A stretch of 20,409 bases of DNA from CAVURW01 sp963743595. GTDB taxonomy: Bacteria > Verrucomicrobiota > Verrucomicrobiia > Methylacidiphilales > UBA1321. Of this stretch, positions 8,986 through 16,026 are shown in pieces. A program made the translations under genes and the position numbers. Position 1 is the first letter of the stretch; every line of letters begins with the position of its first letter. Under the pieces are notes generated by a model, which saw only the letters and a program-made list of their open reading frames with translations, ran no database searches and had not been told where the DNA came from. The DNA lies in the NCBI GenBank assembly GCA_963743595.1, contig CAVURW010000015.1:1-20409 (forward strand), in the 5' to 3' direction.

Positions 8986-10994
8986 GTGGTTACCTGGATC
9001 GGTTTCACGGGCAGACTGGCTTTCGATGGCAGACAGAGCAATGCCTCTAACAAAAGCGCCGTCCCGACCAAGAAAAGAAAGGTCCGCCACACCTCATTCG
9101 TCAAGCTGCGTCCGCTCTCTAAGGTTTCATTAAAAATGTGGAAATCGAGTCCCGCAAAAAGACCTTCTGTATCCTCAGAAGAGAGCACCTTGGCTTGATC
9201 TTCTTCCGGTGGACGGTTCAGCGCAATCATGTGATCGCCATAGGTAAAAACACCGGCTCGCAACGCCTTGTTTTGTGAGATGGCAGTTTGATTCTCCGGA
9301 GCCGTTGCCCGCCAATTCTCCGGAGTGTCCCCCAATGCCCCAGCGGACGCAAAACGCATTTGCGCCTTGCCGAGCGATGTCCCGCCCTCAGTCAGGGCGC
9401 GTTGCAGGATCGCGTACATCACGACACCATCTCGGGCCAGGCTCGATTCGCCAGCACCCGGCAGCGCCCCTAAGAAATAGACCCTGGAACCGGGGTCCAA
9501 TGAGCGAACCAGAAGCGGACCATGCCCGTTAATCCGAGCCAGCGGCACGCCATCCCCGCGAATCCCGCAAAAACGCGAAATCTCCAGTTCTCCAACCGGT
9601 AACGCCGTTCCACTGCGTGTGTTCGCTAAAAGACCCTCGTCATTGCGCCACCAATTCACCGCGAGCGGCTTACCCACACCCGCTTCATCCCAGGTACCCC
9701 AGCTCAGACCGAACAGCTGGAAATCGTTTGGGTTCTCCGGCGGCAAAAACAAAATCGAGCGGCCTTCGGTAACGAATCTCTGGAGTTGCTTGGCAATTGG
9801 ATCACCCGGCTTCGGCAACGCCCCATTCCAAACAATAAATGCCGTATCTTCCCAAGAAATCTCGGCGGCGCGATTCGTGCTGAGAACCGTCGAACGGTAA
9901 ACCCTGTTGGAATCGCTACCCGCCTGCAGTGCGGCGAGTACAGGTCCTGCCTGGGCAGCGTCATCGGAGACCACCACAGACTGCAGCACCGGTGGTTCAT
10001 CGAAAACAAAGTAAAACGAGTCGTTTTCCGGGAACGAATCCGCTGGCAGCTTTAGACAGCCCCACCCGCGCTTTAGAGTCTTATCGATGGGCACTGTGTA
10101 GCCTTGGACGGCCAATTGGTTGTCCTTTAAATCCACCGTAACCGCAGTGGTCGTGCCGTTGATGTCTAGCGAGAGCGGAACTTTGATCGGCGTGGGGTTG
10201 CTTACATGGCGGCTCACGTGAAAGTTCATCTCCAACTCCGCCTTATCTGCGGTCTCGTGCCGCACCACTTGATCCACCGTCACGGCCATGTCATCAGGTG
10301 CAATTTGTGGGTAACAGAGCAAATGAAACCGCAGCCCCTGCATCGCCGCAAAAATCACGCGAAGACTTTGCCATTTGCCGCTGGAAGGTCGCCAATCTCC
10401 GGTCTGGAGATCACTGAGAATCCATACATCCGTGCGTCCCGTCTTATTCCGGGCGATGTAATCGGCTGCGCTCTGCAGAAGGCCCGGAAGATCCGCCTGC
10501 GTGTCCGTGGCTTCGATTTGGGGAACTTTGAGGAGATACTCCGGTTTCGGCAGCTCGACGGGCAGTTGCGTCGCGCTATCGATCAAAACCAGATGCGTCG
10601 AAGAGCCCACGGCATCCACGATCGCTTTGATCAAGTTCCGGAGACCAGCCTCCCGTTTACTCACCCCGGCAACCGAATTCTTTTCCTCCATGCTCGCCGA
10701 GCGATCCAGCAAAACCAAAACCGTCTCCGGCACACCACCAGTCAAGCCCAGCCAACCCCCGGAAAGCGGTCGGGCCACGACAAGAATCAACGCCAATAAC
10801 AGCAGCACGCGCAAGGCGAGAATGAGAATTTGTCGAAGCCGCGAAAGCCCCTTACTCATCCGCTGAGCGGCGATGAGAAAGATCATGGCGGCCCACTTCA
10901 CTTGACGCCTCCGGTAGAGGTGAATCAGATGCACAATCACCGGCAGCACGCACAGCGGCAGAGCCAGGAGGATCGCGGGAGCTAGAAAAGTCAT
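8982..10994 (-). CDS. BatA-like membrane protein with VWA domain
   Basis: This 670-residue protein opens with the BatA/aerotolerance-type N-terminal double-membrane domain: a hydrophobic helix 3-26 ending in HLIHLYRRR, then QVKWAAMIFL, then a second helix at about 56-74. The VWA domain starts at TVLVLLDRSASM, with MIDAS residues Asp97, Ser99 and Ser101, a Thr near 163-165 and Asp195 in WILSD. A Rossmann/GATase1-like stretch lies around 330-430 (VVVSDD, FIVWNG, RSILFLPPEN). A C-terminal membrane helix is at about 638-654. The family is known from the MoxR-DUF58-BatA gene neighbourhood (bat operons), where the VWA domain is thought to bind partners in a metal-dependent way. ATGA overlaps join it to DUF58 upstream and the VWA/GATase1 gene downstream. 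Confidence 0.9.
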   Translation of the reverse strand: MTFLAPAILLALPLCVLPVIVHLIHLYRRRQVKWAAMIFLIAAQRMSKGLSRLRQILILALRVLLLLALILVVARPLSGGWLGLTGGVPETVLVLLDRSASMEEKNSVAGVSKREAGLRNLIKAIVDAVGSSTHLVLIDSATQLPVELPKPEYLLKVPQIEATDTQADLPGLLQSAADYIARNKTGRTDVWILSDLQTGDWRPSSGKWQSLRVIFAAMQGLRFHLLCYPQIAPDDMAVTVDQVVRHETADKAELEMNFHVSRHVSNPTPIKVPLSLDINGTTTAVTVDLKDNQLAVQGYTVPIDKTLKRGWGCLKLPADSFPENDSFYFVFDEPPVLQSVVVSDDAAQAGPVLAALQAGSDSNRVYRSTVLSTNRAAEISWEDTAFIVWNGALPKPGDPIAKQLQRFVTEGRSILFLPPENPNDFQLFGLSWGTWDEAGVGKPLAVNWWRNDEGLLANTRSGTALPVGELEISRFCGIRGDGVPLARINGHGPLLVRSLDPGSRVYFLGALPGAGESSLARDGVVMYAILQRALTEGGTSLGKAQMRFASAGALGDTPENWRATAPENQTAISQNKALRAGVFTYGDHMIALNRPPEEDQAKVLSSEDTEGLFAGLDFHIFNETLESGRSLTNEVWRTFLFLVGTALLLEALLCLPSKASLPVKPIQVTT

Positions 10995-11893
10995 CGGGAA
11001 GCTCGTTTCGGTGTTCGACCCAAAAGACAGCGCGTTAGCACCTCTTCATACGATTGGTGCAGACTCACCCGATGATAATCGACACCGGAAGCAGCCATCA
11101 TTTCGCTCATCTCATCCAAATATTTACGGACAGCCAATCGATAATTTTGGGCGATAAGCGTCGGGTCAGCGAAGATGGCCTCACCGCCCTCCAGATCAAC
11201 AAAGTGCGCCGGTTGATCGAAGTTGAAGTCGATCTCTTGCGGGTCCAACAAATGAAACGCCACAAGATCATGCTTACGAAAACGAAGATGCCTGATGGCA
11301 ATTTTCAAATCGGCAGGTTGCACAAAAAAATCGGAGAACACGACGATTAGCGCCCTTTGACGAATGTTCTCCGCAGCGTGATGAAGCGCATTCAAAAGGG
11401 TCGTCGTGCCCGCAGCTTTGAGTCGACTGATTAGATCCAAAACTGTTTTCAGGTGAGCGGTCCCGCGCTTTGCTGGAATCGAAAGCGATTTCTCTGCCAT
11501 GGCATTCAGGCCCACGGCGTCCCCCTGTTTAGCGGCCAGATAGCCGAGCGTTCCGGCCAATTTGCACGCATACTTCAGCCGGGTTAAACCCTTCGAACTG
11601 AAATCCATAGAACCACTCACATCCACCAGCAGGCAGAGTCGCAAATTCGTGTCTGCCTCGAATTCCTTTATGTATAGACGATCCGATCGCCCCCAGGTGC
11701 GCCAGTCTAAACACCGAGTATCATCGCCCTTTACATATTTCCGGTATTGGGCAAATTCCAAGGAAGAACCGCGCACCGGGCTACGATGCTTGCCAGAAAC
11801 GTTCCCCAACATGGATTGCTTCGCAAAAAGAGGTAGCGCAGCCAGTCGACCCAAAACTGCGGAATCCAACAAGGAAATTTGCTCTTCGGCCAT
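10991..11893 (-). CDS. DUF58 family protein
   Basis: This is a soluble 300-residue protein with no signal peptide or membrane helix. The family signature is clear: YVKGDDTRCLDWRTWGRSDR at about 53-72, followed by LYIKEFEADTN. The C-terminal half is a VWA fold with a MIDAS: DVSGSM at 91-96, Thr163-165 and Asp188 in VVFSD. DUF58 proteins are regularly encoded directly after moxR and are thought to be its VWA partner or adaptor. The start was taken at ATG 11893-11891, 9 bp after the moxR stop; no strong ribosome-binding site is visible. Its stop overlaps the start of the BatA-like gene by 4 bp. It lacks the two N-terminal membrane helices that many DUF58 proteins carry, so this copy should be cytosolic. 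Confidence 0.93.
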   Translation of the reverse strand: MAEEQISLLDSAVLGRLAALPLFAKQSMLGNVSGKHRSPVRGSSLEFAQYRKYVKGDDTRCLDWRTWGRSDRLYIKEFEADTNLRLCLLVDVSGSMDFSSKGLTRLKYACKLAGTLGYLAAKQGDAVGLNAMAEKSLSIPAKRGTAHLKTVLDLISRLKAAGTTTLLNALHHAAENIRQRALIVVFSDFFVQPADLKIAIRHLRFRKHDLVAFHLLDPQEIDFNFDQPAHFVDLEGGEAIFADPTLIAQNYRLAVRKYLDEMSEMMAASGVDYHRVSLHQSYEEVLTRCLLGRTPKRASR

Positions 11894-11902
11894 GGCTGGA
11901 GC

Positions 11903-12919
11903 CTATTTCGCCTTGCTGAGTTCCTCCACCAAACGCTTGGCAATATCGCGGCTCGTCTTGCCCTCAGACTCAGCCGTAAACGTGGTGATAATGCGATGCC
12001 GCAGAACCGGATCGGCCACTCCCACCACATCTTCCATCCGCACCACATAACTGCCCTGAAGCGCCGCTCGCGCCTTCGCGCCTAAAATAAGATATTGCAC
12101 CGCACGGGGACCCGCTCCCCAGCTTACCAATGGCTTCAACCAATCGGGTGAATCGGCGCTGGAAGGCCGGGTGCGCCGCACCAAATCCACCGCAAATTCA
12201 TAGAGGTGATCCGGTACTGGCACACGGCGGACGAGCTTTTGAAACTCAACGATTTGCGCACCTGTGATCACCCGCTCCAGCTTTGGAAATTCAGGCCCGG
12301 TTGTATTTCGAGCAATTTCCAATTCTTCCACCCTGGAGGGATAATCGACACCGATCATGAACATGAACCGGTCCAACTGCGCTTCCGGCAGCGGATAGGT
12401 CCCTTCTTGCTCGATCGGGTTTTGAGTCGCCAGCACAAAGAACGGAGCCTCCAAAACGTACGGGCGTCCGGCAATAGTCACACGATGCTCTTGCATCGCT
12501 TCCAGCATCGCAGACTGAGTTTTCGAAGGAGCTCGATTGATCTCATCAGCCAAAACAATGTTTGCAAAAACAGGCCCTTTCGCGAATTCAAAGGCGCGCT
12601 TTCCACCCGGCAATTCCTGAAGAATATCCGTCCCGGTAATATCCATCGGCATCAGATCGGGCGTGAATTGAATACGACTAAAGGTCAGCGACATCGCCTC
12701 CGCTAACCGGCTAATCAGCAACGTCTTCGCCAGTCCCGGCACACCCATCAACAGCGAGTGGCCCCGCGCAAACAGGGAAATCGAAAGGAGATCAATCACC
12801 TCTTTCTGGCCCACGATGATTTTCTTAAGCTGATCGTGGATCTTCTCGTTAATCTTACGCAACTCATCGATAGCCTCGACATCGTCCTCCGGAAGAAGCG
12901 GAGCGCCTTTTTTAGTCAT
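11903..12919 (-). CDS. moxR: MoxR family AAA+ ATPase
   Basis: From ATG 12919 the product has 338 residues, the usual MoxR length. Walker A is GVPGLAKT at 59-66, Walker B is IVLADEINRAP at 121-131 (Asp125, Glu126), and sensor 1 is LATQNP at 163-168, followed by EGTYPLPEAQLDRF at 172-185; the C-terminal lid is intact. MoxR ATPases act as chaperone-like remodelers together with VWA-domain partners, and the DUF58, BatA-like and VWA genes follow directly. The frame extends to 13036. An inner ATG at 12982 has a good GGAAGG (12992-12997) nine bases upstream and would add 21 residues. The 12919 start was chosen because the family begins close to this point, but it has no Shine-Dalgarno sequence, so the longer form is a real alternative. 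This is the first gene of the operon. Confidence 0.93.
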   Translation of the reverse strand: MTKKGAPLLPEDDVEAIDELRKINEKIHDQLKKIIVGQKEVIDLLSISLFARGHSLLMGVPGLAKTLLISRLAEAMSLTFSRIQFTPDLMPMDITGTDILQELPGGKRAFEFAKGPVFANIVLADEINRAPSKTQSAMLEAMQEHRVTIAGRPYVLEAPFFVLATQNPIEQEGTYPLPEAQLDRFMFMIGVDYPSRVEELEIARNTTGPEFPKLERVITGAQIVEFQKLVRRVPVPDHLYEFAVDLVRRTRPSSADSPDWLKPLVSWGAGPRAVQYLILGAKARAALQGSYVVRMEDVVGVADPVLRHRIITTFTAESEGKTSRDIAKRLVEELSKAK

Positions 12920-12991
12920 ATTCGAGCGCGAGACTGCGTATTTTTTAAATGAATTGCAACCGTATCCTGCGTCGTCGTGCATGGGGGCTTG

Positions 12992-12997
12992 CCTTCC
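12992..12997 (-). promoter_or_regulatory. Shine-Dalgarno-like GGAAGG before alternative moxR start
   Basis: On the minus strand GGAAGG lies nine bases before ATG 12982-12980, in frame with moxR. It is the best-placed ribosome-binding signal near this gene and argues for a 359-residue form. The 21 extra residues (HDDAGYGCNSFKKY and following) do not resemble a usual MoxR N-terminus. Confidence 0.4.
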
Positions 12998-13120
12998 AAC
13001 GCGAACCCCAGCTAAACAAAAAGACTTGCTCAGCAACTCGTTACGTCACGTTTACTTGCGGCGACCAGCGTTTAGTTCACGGTCCGTTACAACTTTTCAA
13101 TGAAATCTGTAAAGCTCTTT

Positions 13121-13171
13121 TTAGCTCTCTCTGTGGTGATACGTTTCGATTTCTTGCCGCAGAGCAAAGTA
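13121..13171. repeat. Possible dispersed intergenic repeat fragment
   Basis: The + strand reads CTCTCTCTGTGGTGATACG and then CTTGCCGCAGAGCAAAGT. CTCTGTGGT / ACCACAGAG blocks with a nearby GC-rich CAGAG/CTTTGC block recur in intergenic DNA of many planctomycetes and other bacteria, from general recollection. Only one copy is in this window, so repetitiveness cannot be shown here. Confidence 0.25.
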
Positions 13172-13187
13172 ACTTAGCTACCGGCAC

Positions 13188-13625
13188 TCATTTCAGCGGA
13201 TGAGTTCGCAAATAGTCCCGAACCTGATCCATCGGCCCAATCCATTCGGCGACCAGCTTGTCGTCTTTCCGAGTCAGGGAAATCGGAAGCCACTCGCAAT
13301 CGCCCGCTATCGCCCAACCGACAACTCCCTTGAAACCGTTGGGATGATGAAAAATCAACCACTCCGTGTTTACCGGCAGCTCGCTGTACTCACTAAGAGT
13401 CAGCGTCTTGGCAGAATCGCCCCGCAAAGTCTCTGTAACAAGGACCGATATTGATCCCAACCACGGACCCGATTCGTGCGAAGTTACCTTGATCACATAG
13501 ATCGCGTCTGACCCCGCGACAGTCGCCAAGGTCGGCGCAGAAAATGCATGCGCGTCGGCGACTCCACTCGCGGAGACGAGTATCAAGCCGATAAGGGCGG
13601 TAATGTTTATCGATTTTACGTTCAT
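13188..13625 (-). CDS. Small secreted protein of unknown function
   Basis: This is a 145-residue protein. Residues 1-27 form a clear signal peptide (NVKSINITALIGLILVSASG core, cleavage expected after ADAHA). The mature part of about 118 residues has alternating beta-strand character: SDAIYVIKVTSHESG, then a VLVTETLRGD strand-turn, then LPVNTEWLIFHH. The combination of an export signal, V-x-V-T-E-x-L-R/K-G and an EWLIF strand is typical of small secreted beta-barrel (OB/NTR-like) proteins, but no family is claimed. Two cysteines are present, one in the signal-distal part (Cys110) and none to pair with it in the mature domain. It lies 268 bp upstream of moxR on the same strand, so it is probably a separate unit. 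An inverted repeat precedes its start. Confidence 0.7.
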   Translation of the reverse strand: MNVKSINITALIGLILVSASGVADAHAFSAPTLATVAGSDAIYVIKVTSHESGPWLGSISVLVTETLRGDSAKTLTLSEYSELPVNTEWLIFHHPNGFKGVVGWAIAGDCEWLPISLTRKDDKLVAEWIGPMDQVRDYLRTHPLK

Positions 13626-13925
13626 CCTTCACTTCAGCATGAAGTGCTAAACGAAGTCAATGAGGCCCCTGCTTACCCGGATTTTGCGTTGTACGGTTAA
13701 AGCTTCGGTCAACCGATCGTTGGAACTTTGGGTAATGAGACCGCAGGATGTTCTGAACTGCTTGAGCAATCCGCAAAAACCCGATAAACCTGTCGCATGC
13801 TCGGAACGAACTCCCTTCAAGAGTTGGTCCGTTGGCATCCACTTTTTCTTAGCGGCATCAACAGATGCTTTTTTCTTGTCCTCCTAGGATCTCTCAAAGG
13901 ACTTTATATCGTCGCTCGAAGTCGT
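13626..13925. other. Gene-poor stretch at the start of the AT-rich segment
   Basis: Apart from the inverted repeat at 13630-13646, nothing convincing is seen here. Open frames exist on both strands (for example 13647-13838 minus and 13797 plus), but they lack recognisable domains, ribosome-binding sites or signal peptides. The promoter of the membrane-protein gene that follows should lie in this stretch. Confidence 0.5.
13630..13646. promoter_or_regulatory. Inverted repeat just upstream of the small secreted-protein gene
   Basis: CACTTCA (13630-13636) and TGAAGTG (13640-13646) are perfect 7-bp inverted arms around a 3-nt loop. On the minus strand the element ends four bases before ATG 13625, with AAGG lying between the hairpin and the start. 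It could be an operator, or an RNA hairpin that limits ribosome access. Confidence 0.4.
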
Positions 13926-14339
13926 ATGAATGTCTCATTAGACCAGGGTGGCGTTTTAGTTTTGATAGTCATTGGTTCGTACTTCATGCTATGGGCCATT
14001 TTGATTTATTGGCGGGACAGGAACATTAGGCGAACACCCCGATGGCACATGATCACTTTAATCCCGGCTCTTACAGTTGCAGGAAACGCATTCTTGGACT
14101 TTACCCGCTATTCTCCAATTTCTGATCCAGTAATTGTATCGCCTTTCATGTATTTGCTTTCGTGGTACATGATGCGAGATTATGTCACATTACCAGCTAG
14201 CTTTGAAATCGATCGAACACAGGACCGAGGATTCAAGCAGTTCGATACTATTTGGAAAACCGGCTGCTTAATCCTTGTAGGCTTCGTCGCATTGATATGG
14301 CTGACCGCGAATGGATATGTGTTTCCGATCGCATCGTGA
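13926..14339 (+). CDS. Small four-helix integral membrane protein
   Basis: From ATG 13926 the product has 137 residues with four predicted membrane helices: about 9-28 (GVLVLIVIGSYFMLWAILIY), 42-58, 67-83 and 110-128 (TGCLILVGFVALIWLTANG). No family or active-site motif is recognised. The frame is open from 13797, which would add 43 residues including another hydrophobic patch (FFLVLLG). The inner ATG was preferred because the first helix then starts a compact four-helix protein, but neither start has a Shine-Dalgarno sequence. The gene lies in AT-rich DNA unlike the operon to its left and is separated from its neighbours by long spacers, so it is probably transcribed alone. Confidence 0.6.
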   Translation: MNVSLDQGGVLVLIVIGSYFMLWAILIYWRDRNIRRTPRWHMITLIPALTVAGNAFLDFTRYSPISDPVIVSPFMYLLSWYMMRDYVTLPASFEIDRTQDRGFKQFDTIWKTGCLILVGFVALIWLTANGYVFPIAS

Positions 14340-14508
14340 GTATCTTCTATATATTCGAAACCAGACGGCATGACCTATCTGGCAAATCATCTCTGGTTAT
14401 TGAACACGAATACCTGTCTTAAGCAGATAATATGATAGCTCATAGTCGAGAATCGATAACGCAGTCTGTAAGGCCTCCAAAAACGGGTTGGACAACCACC
14501 AGCGTTTT

Positions 14509-15219
14509 ATGACATATAAGCGATCGTTTTTGTCCAAGGCCGCGACCACCTTTCGCGCAAAAATGAGGAAACGTGCAATTTATCTGGAAATTGGCGGATT
14601 TCGTCCCACAGGTGAACCGTCAGCTTCTTGGTTTGGAAAAGTGGGATTAGCTCTACCAGGCGAGCAATGGCCTTTCAATCAACAGGGCCAACCCCTGACT
14701 CCATTAGCGCAAATCAACATGTTCGAGATGCCTTTTAGACCTCCTCGGATGGATGACTTCGATTTCCTCACTGTCTTTGCTGCCCCTGAAGGTCCGTGGG
14801 GCGAGCAGGCGACTTGGTGTGTACGTACTTATGGGTCTTTAGCGGAGTTGGTACCTCTTGTAATCCCTCAGTACGCAAAGTTCGATATCAAAGCCTTTCA
14901 AATGCGCCCTCAAATCGTTGAGGTGGATTATCCCAGTTTTGATGATGATGTTAAAATCCCGGACGACCTCGCAGATTCGTATATCGATGACTTCGCTAAT
15001 TGTGGTGGATTTAAGTTGGGAGGTTGGCCAACGCTTCTTCAGGGCGAAATTTTCTGGGCTCCGAAGAATGGCCATCCCGCTAAACCAGAATTCGTCTTTC
15101 AGATCGATAGCACAGTAAAAGGCAATTGGGCTTGGGGACATGGCGGCGTTGGTTATTTTGGCAGAGGAACGGCCGAGGGACTCGAGAACGATTGGATATT
15201 CTCGTGGGCTTGTCTTTAA
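14509..15219 (+). CDS. DUF1963 (YwqG-like) protein
   Basis: From ATG 14509 the product has 236 residues, cytosolic, with no signal peptide. It shows the spaced signature of DUF1963/YwqG proteins: WFGKVGLALPGEQWP at 41-55, PLTPLAQINMFEMP at 62-75, GGFKLGGWPTLLQ at 166-178, PEFVFQIDS at 193-201, and a terminal GHGGVGYFGRG at 210-220. YwqG-type proteins are widespread, often in toxin-immunity or accessory gene neighbourhoods, but their molecular role is unsettled. The frame can also begin at TTG 14488 or ATG 14563; the second still keeps the whole domain. No ribosome-binding site distinguishes them. Base composition is lower in GC than the flanking operons, which fits transfer. Confidence 0.75.
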   Translation: MTYKRSFLSKAATTFRAKMRKRAIYLEIGGFRPTGEPSASWFGKVGLALPGEQWPFNQQGQPLTPLAQINMFEMPFRPPRMDDFDFLTVFAAPEGPWGEQATWCVRTYGSLAELVPLVIPQYAKFDIKAFQMRPQIVEVDYPSFDDDVKIPDDLADSYIDDFANCGGFKLGGWPTLLQGEIFWAPKNGHPAKPEFVFQIDSTVKGNWAWGHGGVGYFGRGTAEGLENDWIFSWACL

Positions 15220-15323
15220 CGCGGGTAGGACTGCATTCACTGGAGGTGATGTGGAGAATATCTCTCAACGGAGGATACTACACATTGCTTGATCGATTCA
15301 CAAAAACTGAATAGTTTTGTCGC

Positions 15324-15518
15324 ATGACCGTGATGGAAATTCTCCAAGAGTTGCCCCAGCTATCCCCTGAAGACCAAGACCTGATCAGACAGCGTTTGGA
15401 TCAGCTACGATCCGAGAATGACGAAGAGACGCCGGAGACCCTGCGCGCACTCGATGAGGCTCGGCGAGCCATACGGGAGGGGAAAGTTCACTCCGTCGAG
15501 GAGACGGCAACTCGCTAG
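15324..15518 (+). CDS. Short antitoxin-like (addiction-module component) protein
   Basis: This is a 64-residue, charged, fully helical protein. It starts MTVMEILQELPQLSPEDQDL, then IRQRLDQL, and ends DEARRAIREGKVHSVEE. This plan, an LP-x-LS-x-E/D-x-R N-terminal helix and a C-terminal D-E/G-x-R-x-I-x-E/A-G-K-V-x-S-V-E-E segment, is typical of small bacterial antitoxins of the RelB/ParD/addiction-module type, whose C-terminus wraps a RelE/ParE toxin. No RelE/ParE-like frame follows. The next gene begins 15 bp later and is unrelated in sequence. It may be an orphan antitoxin, an antitoxin with a new partner, or a free-standing regulator. No Shine-Dalgarno sequence is visible. Confidence 0.6.
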   Translation: MTVMEILQELPQLSPEDQDLIRQRLDQLRSENDEETPETLRALDEARRAIREGKVHSVEETATR

Positions 15519-15533
15519 ATCAAACTCTATTCC

Positions 15534-15935
15534 GTGAAGCCCCATCCTCTTATTCTACAGTCGTACTTCGATCTCAAGAATCAAGGCTTTCAACTTATTA
15601 GCGTGGAGCCTAACGAGCTACAAATAACGCAAAATGGACGAGCTTTCTTTGTATCCATTTATCGCAATAGCTTGTATATTAATACTTTTGCTCCCGATTA
15701 CTTCGTTTTTAATAAAACGGTAAACATTGCCAACCTGGCGACCGATATCTTCGGCGATATAGACTATAAGTCGATTAAAATTCCAGTTAGTGTAATTGCT
15801 AAGTATAAATTGATGAAAGTTGACCAAGATAAAGTCCGCAAGTTAGAAAGGTTTAGACGCAATCGTCCGTGTAATCTGGATGAGACAGGAACCAAGCTCG
15901 TTCCTCTTTTGTCAAACAAGGGCACACGCGGTTGA
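15534..15935 (+). CDS. Hypothetical protein encoded directly behind the antitoxin-like gene
   Basis: The only good start is GTG 15534, giving 133 residues; no ATG occurs before codon 94. The protein is soluble, with alternating strands in the first half (FQLISVEPNELQITQNGRAF, then FVSIYRNSLYIN) and a basic C-terminal helix (about 96-111, VDQDKVRKLERFRRN). No family is recognised, and it lacks the Arg/Lys-Tyr/His pattern of RelE/ParE toxins. The 15-bp gap behind the antitoxin-like gene suggests co-transcription. Codons are AT-rich (many AAT, ATT, TTT), in contrast to the GC-richer gene that starts 91 bp downstream. The GTG start and lack of homology signals leave moderate doubt that the gene is expressed. 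Confidence 0.55.
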   Translation: MKPHPLILQSYFDLKNQGFQLISVEPNELQITQNGRAFFVSIYRNSLYINTFAPDYFVFNKTVNIANLATDIFGDIDYKSIKIPVSVIAKYKLMKVDQDKVRKLERFRRNRPCNLDETGTKLVPLLSNKGTRG

Positions 15936-16026
15936 CAATCAATCGAGTGAACCAACTTCCTTTGCTCCTCATTACATTTTCACTTCTCCCTACCCCTCGC
16001 CCCGCCGTCCGTGCTAGACACTATTC

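Larger units (their letters stand above)
12920..13187 (-). promoter_or_regulatory. Leader region of the moxR operon
   Basis: These 268 bp separate the small secreted-protein gene from moxR and are the largest gap on the minus strand before the operon. The region therefore most probably holds the operon promoter. No confident -35/-10 pair could be picked; a TTGAAA hexamer (+ strand TTTCAA, 13095-13100) has only a poor -10 at 17 bp. The part at 13121-13171 resembles a dispersed intergenic repeat (listed separately). Confidence 0.35.

Noticed and set aside
8986..9090. N-terminal extension of the VWA/GATase1 protein (start at 9090)
   Set aside because: It overlaps the end of the BatA-like gene by more than 100 bp and lacks a sensible N-terminus; ATG 8985 gives the same ATGA junction as the rest of the operon.
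10206..10799. Plus-strand 197-residue frame
   Set aside because: It is antisense to the VWA domain of the BatA-like gene; its Arg/His-rich composition is typical of a shadow frame.
13647..13838. Minus-strand 63-residue frame in the gene-poor stretch
   Set aside because: No domain, signal peptide or ribosome-binding site, and overlapping frames are equally open on both strands.
14353..14400. AACCAGA ... TCTGGTT inverted repeat as a terminator of the membrane-protein gene
   Set aside because: The loop is long (about 26 nt) and no T-run follows, so it does not meet the criteria for an intrinsic terminator.
14839..15240. Minus-strand 133-residue frame
   Set aside because: It lies antisense to the well-supported DUF1963 gene and shows no family pattern of its own.
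15324..15935. Classical RelB/RelE-type toxin-antitoxin pair
   Set aside because: The second protein lacks RelE/ParE features, so only the first is called antitoxin-like and the pairing is left as a hypothesis.
15932..15937. Perfect TTGACA as a -35 box for the two-VWA gene
   Set aside because: No acceptable -10 hexamer at 16-18 bp; the bases there read ACTTCC or similar, and the hexamer overlaps the end of the preceding gene.
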